Assembly: GCA_903958625.1 (NCBI GenBank)
Contig: CAJBTU010000368.1
Span: 1-36,213 of the forward strand
Reading direction: 5' to 3'
DNA: 36,213 bases
DNA from: an uncultured Ignavibacteriota bacterium
GTDB lineage: Bacteria; Bacteroidota; Ignavibacteria; UBA10030; UBA8401
Part shown: positions 8,045-15,895 of the stretch, piece after piece
Layout: each line of letters starts with the position of its first letter
Numbering within the stretch: the first letter of the stretch is position 1
The notes under the pieces: model-generated
Databases searched by the model: none
What the model saw: only the letters and a program-made list of their open reading frames with translations
Told to the model about the DNA's origin: nothing
Program-made: the position numbers and the translations under genes

Positions 8045-8977
8045 ATGACTATCGGAAAAACTCTTCTTCATCTCGGTCTGTTCATCGCAACATTTTTTAC
8101 GACAACGGTGGCCGGCGTTGCGTGGCTCAATATTGATCCGTTTGAACTTTCCAATTTTTCATACGGTCTTCCATATTCACTTTCGATCCTTTTCATCCTC
8201 ACCTGTCATGAGTTCGGTCATTATTTTGCCGCACGATATCACGGCGTGGATGTAACGCTGCCGTTCTTCATCCCCACGCCATCGCTTCCAGGGTTCATGA
8301 ATTTCGGAACCTTCGGCGCAGTGATCAAAACGCAATCTCCCATTCCGTCAAAAAAAGTGATGTTCGATATCGGAGTGGCGGGACCGATTGCCGGATTTAT
8401 CGCTACCATCGGCATGCTGATTTACGGATTCACGCATCTTCCGGGAAAAGAATTCATTCTTCAGATCCATCCCGACTATTTCGCTCCAACGCAGCAAGGA
8501 GTGGGTTTGACGTTCGGATCTTCTCTTCTCTATAATTTTTTCGGCATTGCTCTGACGAACGGTGCTGCCGATTTCATTCCGCCGATGAGCGAAATGTATC
8601 ATTATCCGTTCCTGTGCACGGGTTGGTTTGGTCTTTTTGTCACTGCCATGAACCTGATACCAATCGGACAACTGGACGGCGGGCATCTTTCCTATACAAT
8701 GTTTGGGGAACGACATAAAATGGTCTCGAATGTCGCCTTTGGAATAATCTTTCTCCTGGGTGCGGCAGGCTTTTTACCGATGCTGGGAATTGAAACTTCA
8801 TTCGGCTGGTCCGGTTGGGTCTTTTGGACACTGATCCTACTTTTTGTCGTGAAATTATATCACCCCCCTGTTGATGACGAAACAGAATTGGACCCAAACC
8901 GCAAACTCATCGGGTGGCTGACGTTTGGAATTTTGATCGTGAGTTTTATTCCTACTCCGTTCAACATTGCATTTTAG
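8045..8977 (+). CDS. Site-2 protease family intramembrane metalloprotease (M50)
   Basis: 310-residue polytopic membrane protein with the zinc-binding HEFGH at residues 55-59 and the second active-site motif NLIPIGQLDGGH at 203-214, both within hydrophobic segments as in S2P proteases. No PDZ domain is visible between them, placing it in the compact S2P group without a regulatory PDZ rather than RseP. It would cleave a transmembrane substrate at the inner membrane. Last gene of the 725-8977 run, starting three bases after the previous stop. A terminator follows at 9121-9149. Its substrate cannot be inferred; no anti-sigma factor gene is in the window. Confidence 0.9.
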   Translation: MTIGKTLLHLGLFIATFFTTTVAGVAWLNIDPFELSNFSYGLPYSLSILFILTCHEFGHYFAARYHGVDVTLPFFIPTPSLPGFMNFGTFGAVIKTQSPIPSKKVMFDIGVAGPIAGFIATIGMLIYGFTHLPGKEFILQIHPDYFAPTQQGVGLTFGSSLLYNFFGIALTNGAADFIPPMSEMYHYPFLCTGWFGLFVTAMNLIPIGQLDGGHLSYTMFGERHKMVSNVAFGIIFLLGAAGFLPMLGIETSFGWSGWVFWTLILLFVVKLYHPPVDDETELDPNRKLIGWLTFGILIVSFIPTPFNIAF

Positions 8978-9120
8978 TTTGACTCTCAAACCATTTTTTA
9001 TTATCATTATTAAAGAATTCATCAACAATTGCAGTCTGCCATATAAAAAGTTCGATACAAAAGATTTCAAGAACAAATATTTTACGAACAACTTTTTTTA
9101 TTGCAGAGTGCTTTATTCTA

Positions 9121-9149
9121 ACCGAGGATAAAGTCCTCGGTTTTTTTTT
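9121..9149 (+). terminator. Rho-independent terminator directly before a start codon
   Basis: Perfect 8-bp stem ACCGAGGA (9121-9128) / TCCTCGGT (9134-9141), five-base loop, then an unbroken T run to 9149. The reverse strand lacks a T run, so it acts only in the plus direction, closing the 725-8977 operon. The next ATG is at 9153, leaving no room for a ribosome site outside the hairpin. Confidence 0.85.
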
Positions 9150-9152
9150 GAT

Positions 9153-10004
9153 ATGAACCGAATATTTCTATTTTCATTATTTTTAATTATTACCATCTCC
9201 GGATGCGATGTTCCGGTTGACAATGCCGTCATTGATACACAGATCCCTCCTGCTATCATTGAATCCAGTATTGCTCCGGTCATCGTTGATTTTGGTAAAA
9301 TAAACACATCGGGATCGACGATCGATATTTCGATCCACGGTTACGTCTATGCGAACGACGATAACGGACTGAGTGACATTGCAAGCGTATCCTTTAGAGT
9401 ATTCTCTCCGTCAGGAAAGCTATTCACTTCCGGTATTTTAAACGATAATGGTGTTCTGCCCGATGTGAACGCCTCCGATGGCAAATACAATTCTCAGATC
9501 GACCTTAAACTGCCGAAAGAGGTCATCGGTATCTATAATATTCAATTTTTTGCGACTGATAGAAATGGATTCACCAGTAATACGTTCAACATTCCTCTCA
9601 ATATCATACTGTCAACGAACAACGCACCGAGAATATTCAATCTGTCTTCGCCAGATTCCGTGCGTGTACCAAATAGTGCCGACACTGTCAATCTGATCTA
9701 CATTTCCCTTGGCGTATCTGATCAACAGGGATTAAGCGATATCGTTTCTGTCGTATTAACATCTCAGCGTCCTGATTCATCGGTGGCGGGAACATTTACG
9801 ATGGCTGATGACGGAGGCAAGACCGTGCTGCCGCAATTTGGTTTGACGAGCGGAGATAGTCTTGCCGGTGACGGCATTTTTTCTATCATTGTTCCAATAT
9901 TCAGCACAACGCCCCGGAACACGTATCGTGATTTCATTTTTGCAGCCAGAGACCAATCGAATGCATATTCCAACGTGATCATCAAAAGGATATTCATTCA
10001 ATGA
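9153..10004 (+). CDS. Lipoprotein with two Ig-like/choice-of-anchor style domains
   Basis: 283-residue predicted lipoprotein: a hydrophobic signal of 14 residues, lipobox ISGC and lipidated Cys18. The mature part has two related beta domains (about 45-150 and 155-283). Each has a GLSDI-SV strand, an acidic aspartate-glycine turn (NDNG in the first, ADDGG in the second), a second turn (NASDGKY or LAGDGIF) and a final strand with an F-A-x-D motif (FFATDRNG and FAARDQSN). I do not recognise a precise family. Only this ATG supplies the signal peptide, even though a terminator hairpin ends three bases upstream. It overlaps the next gene by four bases and is probably an outer-membrane partner of the secreted propeller protein and PorV-like proteins that follow. 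Confidence 0.75.
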   Translation: MNRIFLFSLFLIITISGCDVPVDNAVIDTQIPPAIIESSIAPVIVDFGKINTSGSTIDISIHGYVYANDDNGLSDIASVSFRVFSPSGKLFTSGILNDNGVLPDVNASDGKYNSQIDLKLPKEVIGIYNIQFFATDRNGFTSNTFNIPLNIILSTNNAPRIFNLSSPDSVRVPNSADTVNLIYISLGVSDQQGLSDIVSVVLTSQRPDSSVAGTFTMADDGGKTVLPQFGLTSGDSLAGDGIFSIIVPIFSTTPRNTYRDFIFAARDQSNAYSNVIIKRIFIQ

Positions 10005-11563
10005 AAAAGTCCCTTTCCCTTTTACTGTTCTTGATCGTGTGCATGAAACCGGTGGCGGCACAACCGCATATTCTTTCTTCACAATCTTTTCAGCTAACGC
10101 AAACAAGTGCGTCGGCACCGCTGCCAACAAGCAACAGCATCACCGATATCATCATCAGCCATGATACCCTTTGGCTTGGCACAGGAAAAGGCTTAAGCAG
10201 ATCGGCGGACGGCGGACGAACTTGGAAAAATTACTACAATACACCTGAATTCGGAAAAGAAGATGTCTCCGCAATTGCTGTCAGAGGAAAAGATGTGTGG
10301 GTTGCAACGGCACACTCCGTAGAGCGGGACAACACGTCATTGCCCGAAGGAAGCGGCTTACGATATTCATCCGATGGAGGCGAAACATGGAAAGTGATCG
10401 CTCAGCCGTTGGATGCCAACAATGTTGATACATTATTTTGGAATGCGAAAAGTACGATCCGCGCATTGGGAATCACAACAGCCATCAACAACATCACCTA
10501 CGATATTGCTATCGCAGGAAGTTCCGTCTATATATGTTCTTTCGCCGGAATGGCTCGCGTCTCCAACGATACCGGAAAAACTTGGAAACGCGTCATACTG
10601 CCGCCGGACAATCTTACGTCAATCTCTCCGAATGATTCGCTCGTGTTCGATCTCTCTCCCTCCGGCGGAGCATTGGGACTGCAGAACAATTTGAACCACA
10701 GAGCATTTTCCGTGCTTGCAGAGAATGATTCTACAATATGGATCGGATCGGCAGGCGGTATCAATAAAACGACAAATCGTGGAGCATCCTGGATAAAGTT
10801 CACAAAACAAACTCAGACCAATCCCATCTCCGGAAACTTCATCGTAGGTTTCGGTAAACAAAAAACAGCAACGAAGAATATCATTTGGGCTGCGACAATC
10901 AATGCATCGGACAACACGGAAAAACGCGGCGTCAGTTTCACGGAAGACGGCGGTATCTCGTGGAAACAATCGCTCACCGGAGAATTCCCGCACAATTTCG
11001 GATTTAAGGATGATGTTGTTTACGTACCCACGGACAATGGTATCTTTCGCTCCAGTGACTTCGGGCAGTCGTGGATACAGACAGGATCGATCTACGATAA
11101 GACTACCCGCCAGCGTTATACGCAGAACAAATTTTTTGCCGCAGCATCGCTGGGTGATACGGCATGGTTCGGCGGCGGCGACGGTGCAGTAAGAACTATA
11201 GATAATATCAATACACCGTTCGGCAGCAATTGGACGATCCTTCATGCAGCGCAAAAACTTCCTTCCACCGCCGACACATATGCCTACCCGAATCCATTCG
11301 CGCCGGATGATGAGGTCGTCCGGATACATTATGCAACGGGAACAGCATCGGCTGCAAAAGTAACTATACGCGTTTTTGATTTTGGAATGAACCTTGTCCG
11401 TACCGTCGTTCAGAATGCATCGCGTGAATCGACGCGTGAACATGATGAACTATGGGATGGAAAAAATGAAAATGGATTGCTCGTCACTAACGGAGTGTAC
11501 TTTTATCAGGTCGTGATCGATAACAATGAACCGCGCTGGGGAAAAATACTTGTCATTCAATAG
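10001..11563 (+). CDS. Secreted BNR/propeller protein with variant T9SS-type C-terminal domain
   Basis: 520-residue exported protein with signal peptide MKKSLSLLLFLIVCMKPVAAQ. The central part carries BNR/Asp-box-like motifs: SADGGRTW (68-75), SSDGGETW (123-130), SNDTGKTW, TTNRGASW, TEDGGISW and SSDFGQSW, as in Ycf48/sialidase-fold propellers. The last 90 residues form a FlgD-Ig-like domain beginning YAYPNPFAPDDE and ending in YFYQVVIDNNEPRWGKILVIQ. This resembles a T9SS type A sorting domain but with APDDE in place of the usual NPST. Catalytic sialidase residues are not evident, so a binding or structural role is likelier. It is coupled by ATGA to the lipoprotein and overlaps the first PorV-like gene by 38 bases. 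Confidence 0.82.
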   Translation: MKKSLSLLLFLIVCMKPVAAQPHILSSQSFQLTQTSASAPLPTSNSITDIIISHDTLWLGTGKGLSRSADGGRTWKNYYNTPEFGKEDVSAIAVRGKDVWVATAHSVERDNTSLPEGSGLRYSSDGGETWKVIAQPLDANNVDTLFWNAKSTIRALGITTAINNITYDIAIAGSSVYICSFAGMARVSNDTGKTWKRVILPPDNLTSISPNDSLVFDLSPSGGALGLQNNLNHRAFSVLAENDSTIWIGSAGGINKTTNRGASWIKFTKQTQTNPISGNFIVGFGKQKTATKNIIWAATINASDNTEKRGVSFTEDGGISWKQSLTGEFPHNFGFKDDVVYVPTDNGIFRSSDFGQSWIQTGSIYDKTTRQRYTQNKFFAAASLGDTAWFGGGDGAVRTIDNINTPFGSNWTILHAAQKLPSTADTYAYPNPFAPDDEVVRIHYATGTASAAKVTIRVFDFGMNLVRTVVQNASRESTREHDELWDGKNENGLLVTNGVYFYQVVIDNNEPRWGKILVIQ

Positions 11564-12497
11564 ATCAACCATACTTTTTGCAGCATTATTAATGCTCACA
11601 ACCTTCTCCTCTGCCCAGCTTGCAGGAACTCCCGGCGCATTTTCCCGGATGGGGTTCGGGGCCAGAGGCATGGGCATGGGGAACGCATTAACAGCGGTGA
11701 AAACGGGAGAAAATTCCGGATATTATAATCCTGCCGCTGTTGCTCTGCTGAAAGCACATAATGCATCGATGTCGTACGGTATACTATCGCTTGACCGAAG
11801 CCTGAATTCGATCTTCTACGCGATGCCGATAGATACCAATGCCGGTCTTGCATTCGGAATACTCAATGCCGGAGTTTCAAATATCGACGGACGGGATATG
11901 GACGGTTTCAAGACAGAAACCTATTCTGTCTCCGAGAATCAATTTTCGCTCTCATTCGCCCTCCGTGTCCGCAAATTGACCATTGGAATCACAACGAAAC
12001 TATATTACTTCTCACTTTTTGATAAACTCTCTTCCACGGGTGCCGGATTCGATTTTGGTGTCATCTATCCCATCACATCAAATTTGATGGTCGCTGGAAC
12101 GCTAAAAGATATAAATTCAAAATACCGTTGGGATACTTCCGATCTTTACGGACAACTTGGAAATTCAACGATCGATAAATTTCCTGCACGACAAACGGCC
12201 GGAGTATCGTACGTGTTCGATGGTATGATTGGACTGCTTTCAGCGGAAATTGAACATAGCAATAAAGCCACAACAATCATCCGCGCAGGCGGCGAGATCA
12301 GTCCCATTGATGCTGTAACGTTGCGCGCTGGAATCGATGGATGGGATCTAAAAAAATCAGAGCAGGCACATCCGTCGTTTGGGTTTACAATACGGACAGA
12401 TTATACAGATTGGAAACCTTCGGTGAATTATGCATATATTCTTGAACCGTACGGTCTATTCTCCATTCACGTAATTTCTCTTTCCATAAAATTATGA
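11526..12497 (+). CDS. PorV/PorQ-family outer-membrane protein
   Basis: 323-residue FadL-like barrel of the PorV/PorQ family, the T9SS components that bind or shuttle cargo at the outer membrane. Evidence: an export signal ending FSSAQ, the N-terminal signature GFGARGMGMGNALTA and YYNPAAVALL, then alternating beta strands to a C-terminal ISLSIKL. The ATG at 11526 lies inside the upstream gene, a 38-base overlap; a TTG at 11550 is an alternative that keeps the signal peptide. The gene directly follows a T9SS-type cargo gene and precedes a second PorV/PorQ-like gene, suggesting the pair serves that cargo. The link to cargo is inference from position. Confidence 0.78.
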   Translation: MNRAGEKYLSFNRSTILFAALLMLTTFSSAQLAGTPGAFSRMGFGARGMGMGNALTAVKTGENSGYYNPAAVALLKAHNASMSYGILSLDRSLNSIFYAMPIDTNAGLAFGILNAGVSNIDGRDMDGFKTETYSVSENQFSLSFALRVRKLTIGITTKLYYFSLFDKLSSTGAGFDFGVIYPITSNLMVAGTLKDINSKYRWDTSDLYGQLGNSTIDKFPARQTAGVSYVFDGMIGLLSAEIEHSNKATTIIRAGGEISPIDAVTLRAGIDGWDLKKSEQAHPSFGFTIRTDYTDWKPSVNYAYILEPYGLFSIHVISLSIKL

Positions 12498-13387
12498 TGA
12501 AGATACGAACGATATTTTCGCTTTCGCTGCTCTGTGCATTGCTTTCCAATGCTCAAGGGATCAAGACCGGATTACCATTCCTCAAACAAGGTAATGATGC
12601 GCGCTCCACGGCAATGGGTGAAGCATTTACCTCCATCTCCAATGACCATTCTGCCTATACGTATAATCCGGCATCGTTACGACCCTCGAACCGGCAATTT
12701 GCGGTCAGTCACCGTCAAGGTTTTGCAGGAACCACTTCAGATTATATAGGTGCAACAATACCGGGGAATGATTTTTCATTCGGAATCTCCGCATACACAA
12801 CGTCCGTGAATGATATTGAAGTCCGTTTACGTCCGGGAGATGCCGAAGGAACTTTCGGCGCCCGCAATGGTGCTCTCGCATTAGGTGCAGCTGTTTCGCT
12901 ATCGGATGAAATTACGATCGGATTGACAGGAAAATTACTGTACGAAAAAATATTTGTGGATGAGGCCAGCGGTTACGGAATGGATGCTGGCATGTACTAT
13001 AAAGCACTTGATCATCTCACTATCGGTTTGAGTCTTTTGAATCTTGGAAAAATGGGAGTCCTGCGCTCCGAGAGATCCGTTCTCCCGACAACTCTGCGAT
13101 TGGGCGCATCATATACAACTTCGGTCACGCAGGATATTGACGTTCTTTTTGCCGGCGATGCAGTGAAGACGCTGAACGATGACGGGACACATATGCTTTT
13201 AGGCGCTGAGGCACTGTATAATTCCATGTTCATGCTGCGTGCGGGATACCAAACAGGTTACGAAACAAAATCATTTGCGGCAGGCGCTGGAGTGCTGTAC
13301 AGCATTCTGCGATTGGATTACGCTTTCGTCCCGATGAACGGCGCGTTTTCACCAAATCATATCTTCTCGCTGACGTTTAATCTCTAG
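12494..13387 (+). CDS. PorV/PorQ-family outer-membrane protein, second tandem copy
   Basis: 297-residue exported barrel with signal MMKIRTIFSLSLLCALLSNAQ, the family signature QGNDARSTAMGEAFTS and AYTYNPASLRPS, and regular beta strands ending in HIFSLTFNL with a terminal aromatic two residues from the end. It is clearly of the same family as its upstream neighbour but diverged from it well beyond a recent duplication. ATGA overlap with that gene. Eleven bases downstream the glycosyltransferase genes begin, so the cargo/PorV set and the sugar genes may be cotranscribed. A role as T9SS shuttle or assembly component is family knowledge; the specific partner is unknown. Confidence 0.78.
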   Translation: MMKIRTIFSLSLLCALLSNAQGIKTGLPFLKQGNDARSTAMGEAFTSISNDHSAYTYNPASLRPSNRQFAVSHRQGFAGTTSDYIGATIPGNDFSFGISAYTTSVNDIEVRLRPGDAEGTFGARNGALALGAAVSLSDEITIGLTGKLLYEKIFVDEASGYGMDAGMYYKALDHLTIGLSLLNLGKMGVLRSERSVLPTTLRLGASYTTSVTQDIDVLFAGDAVKTLNDDGTHMLLGAEALYNSMFMLRAGYQTGYETKSFAAGAGVLYSILRLDYAFVPMNGAFSPNHIFSLTFNL

Positions 13388-13398
13388 CCCGTTCTTTC

Positions 13399-14382
13399 GT
13401 GAACAAAAAAGTGAAAATATTGTTCACTGCAGCATTCTCAACCTCCTTCATTCGGGAAGATATTTCTTTTCTTCGGTCACAATACTTATTACAAGAAATA
13501 ATTTCTTCGGGCATCCTTACATTCGTTAAAATTATTACGGCACTACCTTCCTCCACCGTGACATTTTCATGGTTTGCTTCGGTCTATTCCTCCGTCCTTG
13601 TTTTCCTTACGAAGGTATTTCGCAATAAATCAATCATTGTACTCGGCGGCGTGGATGTTGCGAATATTCCGGAATTGAATTACGGCATTTGGAACAGCTG
13701 GTGGAAATCAAGGATCGTGCGTTATGGGATAATGCATGCCGACGCTGTTCTGGCGGTCGACGAATCTTTGAAACAGGACGCGATCCGGCTCGCCCGGTAT
13801 GACGGCGGGAATATCCACGTAGTCGCTACCGGATATGATCCTGACCGCTGGAAACCGGGAAAGACAAAAGAAAATATTATCCTCACCGTTGCCCAGTGCG
13901 ATAGTCACACTCGCGTTAAGATAAAAGGGATAGATTTTTTATTCAACATTGCAGCTGCAATGCCGGAACAATCGTTCGTTCTTATTGGATTGAACAGAAA
14001 GATCGCGGATCAATATACTATTCCTTCAAATCTTTCAATTGTCGAATTTGTACCACAGCCAGAATTACTGGCTTACTACCAGAAAGCAGTGGTGTACCTT
14101 CAGCCGTCGTTGCGCGAAGGATTGCCGAACACCGTGTGTGAAGCGATGCTATGTGAATGCTATCCGATAGGAACAAACGTCGGTGGAATTCCGACCGCGA
14201 TTGGGACATCCGGTTCCGTCATCCGTTATGGGAATATTGATGAAGCAAAAAAAGCAATCCTCGACGGTTTAGACCACGGCAATAACGCAGCCGCTCGTAA
14301 ACGTATTGCGACACACTTTACCAAACAAATGAGAGAACAGCAATTATCATCCCATATTGAAGCACTCATCAATGCGAAATAG
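13399..14382 (+). CDS. Glycosyltransferase family 4 (GT-B)
   Basis: 327-residue retaining glycosyltransferase. The C-terminal half has the family hallmarks: an ILTVAQCDS strand with the following K residues, and the EX7E motif in REGLPNTVCEAM, then GTNVGGIPTAIG. The N-terminal half contains VLGGVDVANIPELNYG, common in GT4 enzymes of lipopolysaccharide and capsule clusters. Start is GTG at 13399, with another GTG at 13411; no ATG is available. The upstream gene ends 11 bases before. It overlaps the deacetylase gene by 11 bases. It probably adds a sugar to a lipid-linked glycan in the cytoplasm; donor unknown. Confidence 0.85.
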   Translation: MNKKVKILFTAAFSTSFIREDISFLRSQYLLQEIISSGILTFVKIITALPSSTVTFSWFASVYSSVLVFLTKVFRNKSIIVLGGVDVANIPELNYGIWNSWWKSRIVRYGIMHADAVLAVDESLKQDAIRLARYDGGNIHVVATGYDPDRWKPGKTKENIILTVAQCDSHTRVKIKGIDFLFNIAAAMPEQSFVLIGLNRKIADQYTIPSNLSIVEFVPQPELLAYYQKAVVYLQPSLREGLPNTVCEAMLCECYPIGTNVGGIPTAIGTSGSVIRYGNIDEAKKAILDGLDHGNNAAARKRIATHFTKQMREQQLSSHIEALINAK

Positions 14383-15895
14383 TCCGGTTATATTACAGAT
14401 CGGGTTGGTCCGTTATGAACCAGCCTGGGAAATGGTCCTACGCCAGATCGGAATTCCCTTTTCAGTTCTGTCGGATAGTTCAGTACTACTGAATGAATTT
14501 TCCGTTATCATTGTCAACAGCACAATGGATGTTCGACAACAAGCCGGGATAGAAGATTTTATTCTTCGCGGCGGTTCAGTGTTGTACACTACAAATTCGG
14601 CAGACGCAATATCAGATAGGACTGTATCGAGATCTATCGTTCGTTCATTACCGCCCTCAAAAAATGATTCATATCAATTCCACGGTATCCTCGATCTGCA
14701 TTCACGCGTAGCTTTTTTTCACAACAACGACTTCGTAGAAATTGTACAGAACGGAGATGGATGGAAAGCGTATCTTGGCATCGACATCGATATCATACTT
14801 TCTATCGGTTCAACACGGAAAAATTTCTTCCGAAATTCCGGACGAATGCCGAATGAAACCGTCGCCAAACGAAGCAAAGGAACATTGAGACAACTGATCT
14901 TCTCGTTGCTCCGCACACTGCATCATCTTCAACAGATCCCCTTTGTTCATCAATGGTATTACCCCGGTTCCGAACCGACTATTTTCACGATGAGAATCGA
15001 TTCTGACAAGGGATCGCAGGAACAGGTCGAAGAGATTTATGCCTTGAGCGAAGCCAATGCTGTCCCCACGACATGGTTCCTTGATGTAAAAAGCCATGAG
15101 TCATGGCTTTCGTATTTCCAGAAATTTGCTCATCAGGAGATCGGTCTTCATTGTTACGAGCATCTTCTGCATCGCAGCGCATTGTTGAATAAGGATAATT
15201 TCGGGAAAGCTCTTTCCCTTCTTCGTATACATTCGTTGGAACCGAAAGGAATTACGGCGCCGACCGGAGAATGGAACAACGAATATGCTGACGCAATCGA
15301 ATCACTTGGTTTTCAGTATTCATCTGAGTTTTCATTCGACTATGAAAATCTTCCTTCCTATCCCTTTACGAATGGAAGATTTTTCCCGATTCTTCAGATC
15401 CCTATCCATCCGGTCTGCATCGGCACTATGCTTCGCGCCCGGATGAATGACGAGGAGATGATATCGTATTACCGGTCGATTGTGGATACAAATTATTTGC
15501 TGAACGAACCGATCTGTCTGTATCATCATCCCACGCACGGTCACAACAACGTCTTTGAAGAAGTTTTTCGTTATATTAATGAACGAAAAATTCTAAAACT
15601 GACATATACGCAGTATTCGGAATGGTGGAAGCGGCGGAATTCAAATCCGGGACGGTTACGATATTCTAACGGTATGATCGAATCGTTATCGGATGAGGCA
15701 TCGTATCGCATCGTCCAATCCGATCATAGTGAGGCGATCGTAAACATTCGTGGAAAAATTGATATCAACAGTGTTTCATTTGCAACGATCAGAAGAGACG
15801 TGCCGACGAATGAACATATTTTACGCTCACGATCATTCGATGCCCGTCACATGTTGCAGAATGCACTTGATTGGTGGATAAAGACAACTGAATGA
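14372..15895 (+). CDS. Divergent polysaccharide deacetylase with N-terminal GATase-like domain
   Basis: 507-residue two-part protein. Residues 1-90 alternate strand and helix, with VIIVNSTMD and FILRGGSVLYTT, resembling class I glutamine-amidotransferase-like folds without an obvious nucleophile. Residues 200-450 look like a divergent CE4/NodB domain: RIDSDKG (208-214) replaces TFDDG, HCYEH (260-264) keeps the HxxxH metal pair, GITAPTGEW stands for the RPPxG motif and LYHHPTHGH for the late His motif. The metal triad is therefore preserved but spacing differs. I chose ATG 14372; a TTG at 14357 is an alternative. It lies between two GT4 genes, consistent with editing an amino sugar during glycan assembly. 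Confidence 0.75.
   Translation: MRNSPVILQIGLVRYEPAWEMVLRQIGIPFSVLSDSSVLLNEFSVIIVNSTMDVRQQAGIEDFILRGGSVLYTTNSADAISDRTVSRSIVRSLPPSKNDSYQFHGILDLHSRVAFFHNNDFVEIVQNGDGWKAYLGIDIDIILSIGSTRKNFFRNSGRMPNETVAKRSKGTLRQLIFSLLRTLHHLQQIPFVHQWYYPGSEPTIFTMRIDSDKGSQEQVEEIYALSEANAVPTTWFLDVKSHESWLSYFQKFAHQEIGLHCYEHLLHRSALLNKDNFGKALSLLRIHSLEPKGITAPTGEWNNEYADAIESLGFQYSSEFSFDYENLPSYPFTNGRFFPILQIPIHPVCIGTMLRARMNDEEMISYYRSIVDTNYLLNEPICLYHHPTHGHNNVFEEVFRYINERKILKLTYTQYSEWWKRRNSNPGRLRYSNGMIESLSDEASYRIVQSDHSEAIVNIRGKIDINSVSFATIRRDVPTNEHILRSRSFDARHMLQNALDWWIKTTE

Noticed and set aside
10619-11443. Long antisense open frame (274 codons) opposite the propeller gene
   Set aside because: Lies wholly inside a well-supported gene on the other strand; composition is irregular, Cys/Arg-rich, with no domain.
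11526-11563. Suspected frameshift because the PorV-like gene overlaps the preceding gene by 38 bases
   Set aside because: Both proteins are complete: the upstream one has a full C-terminal domain and the downstream one a proper signal peptide, so this is a real overlap or a slightly later start.
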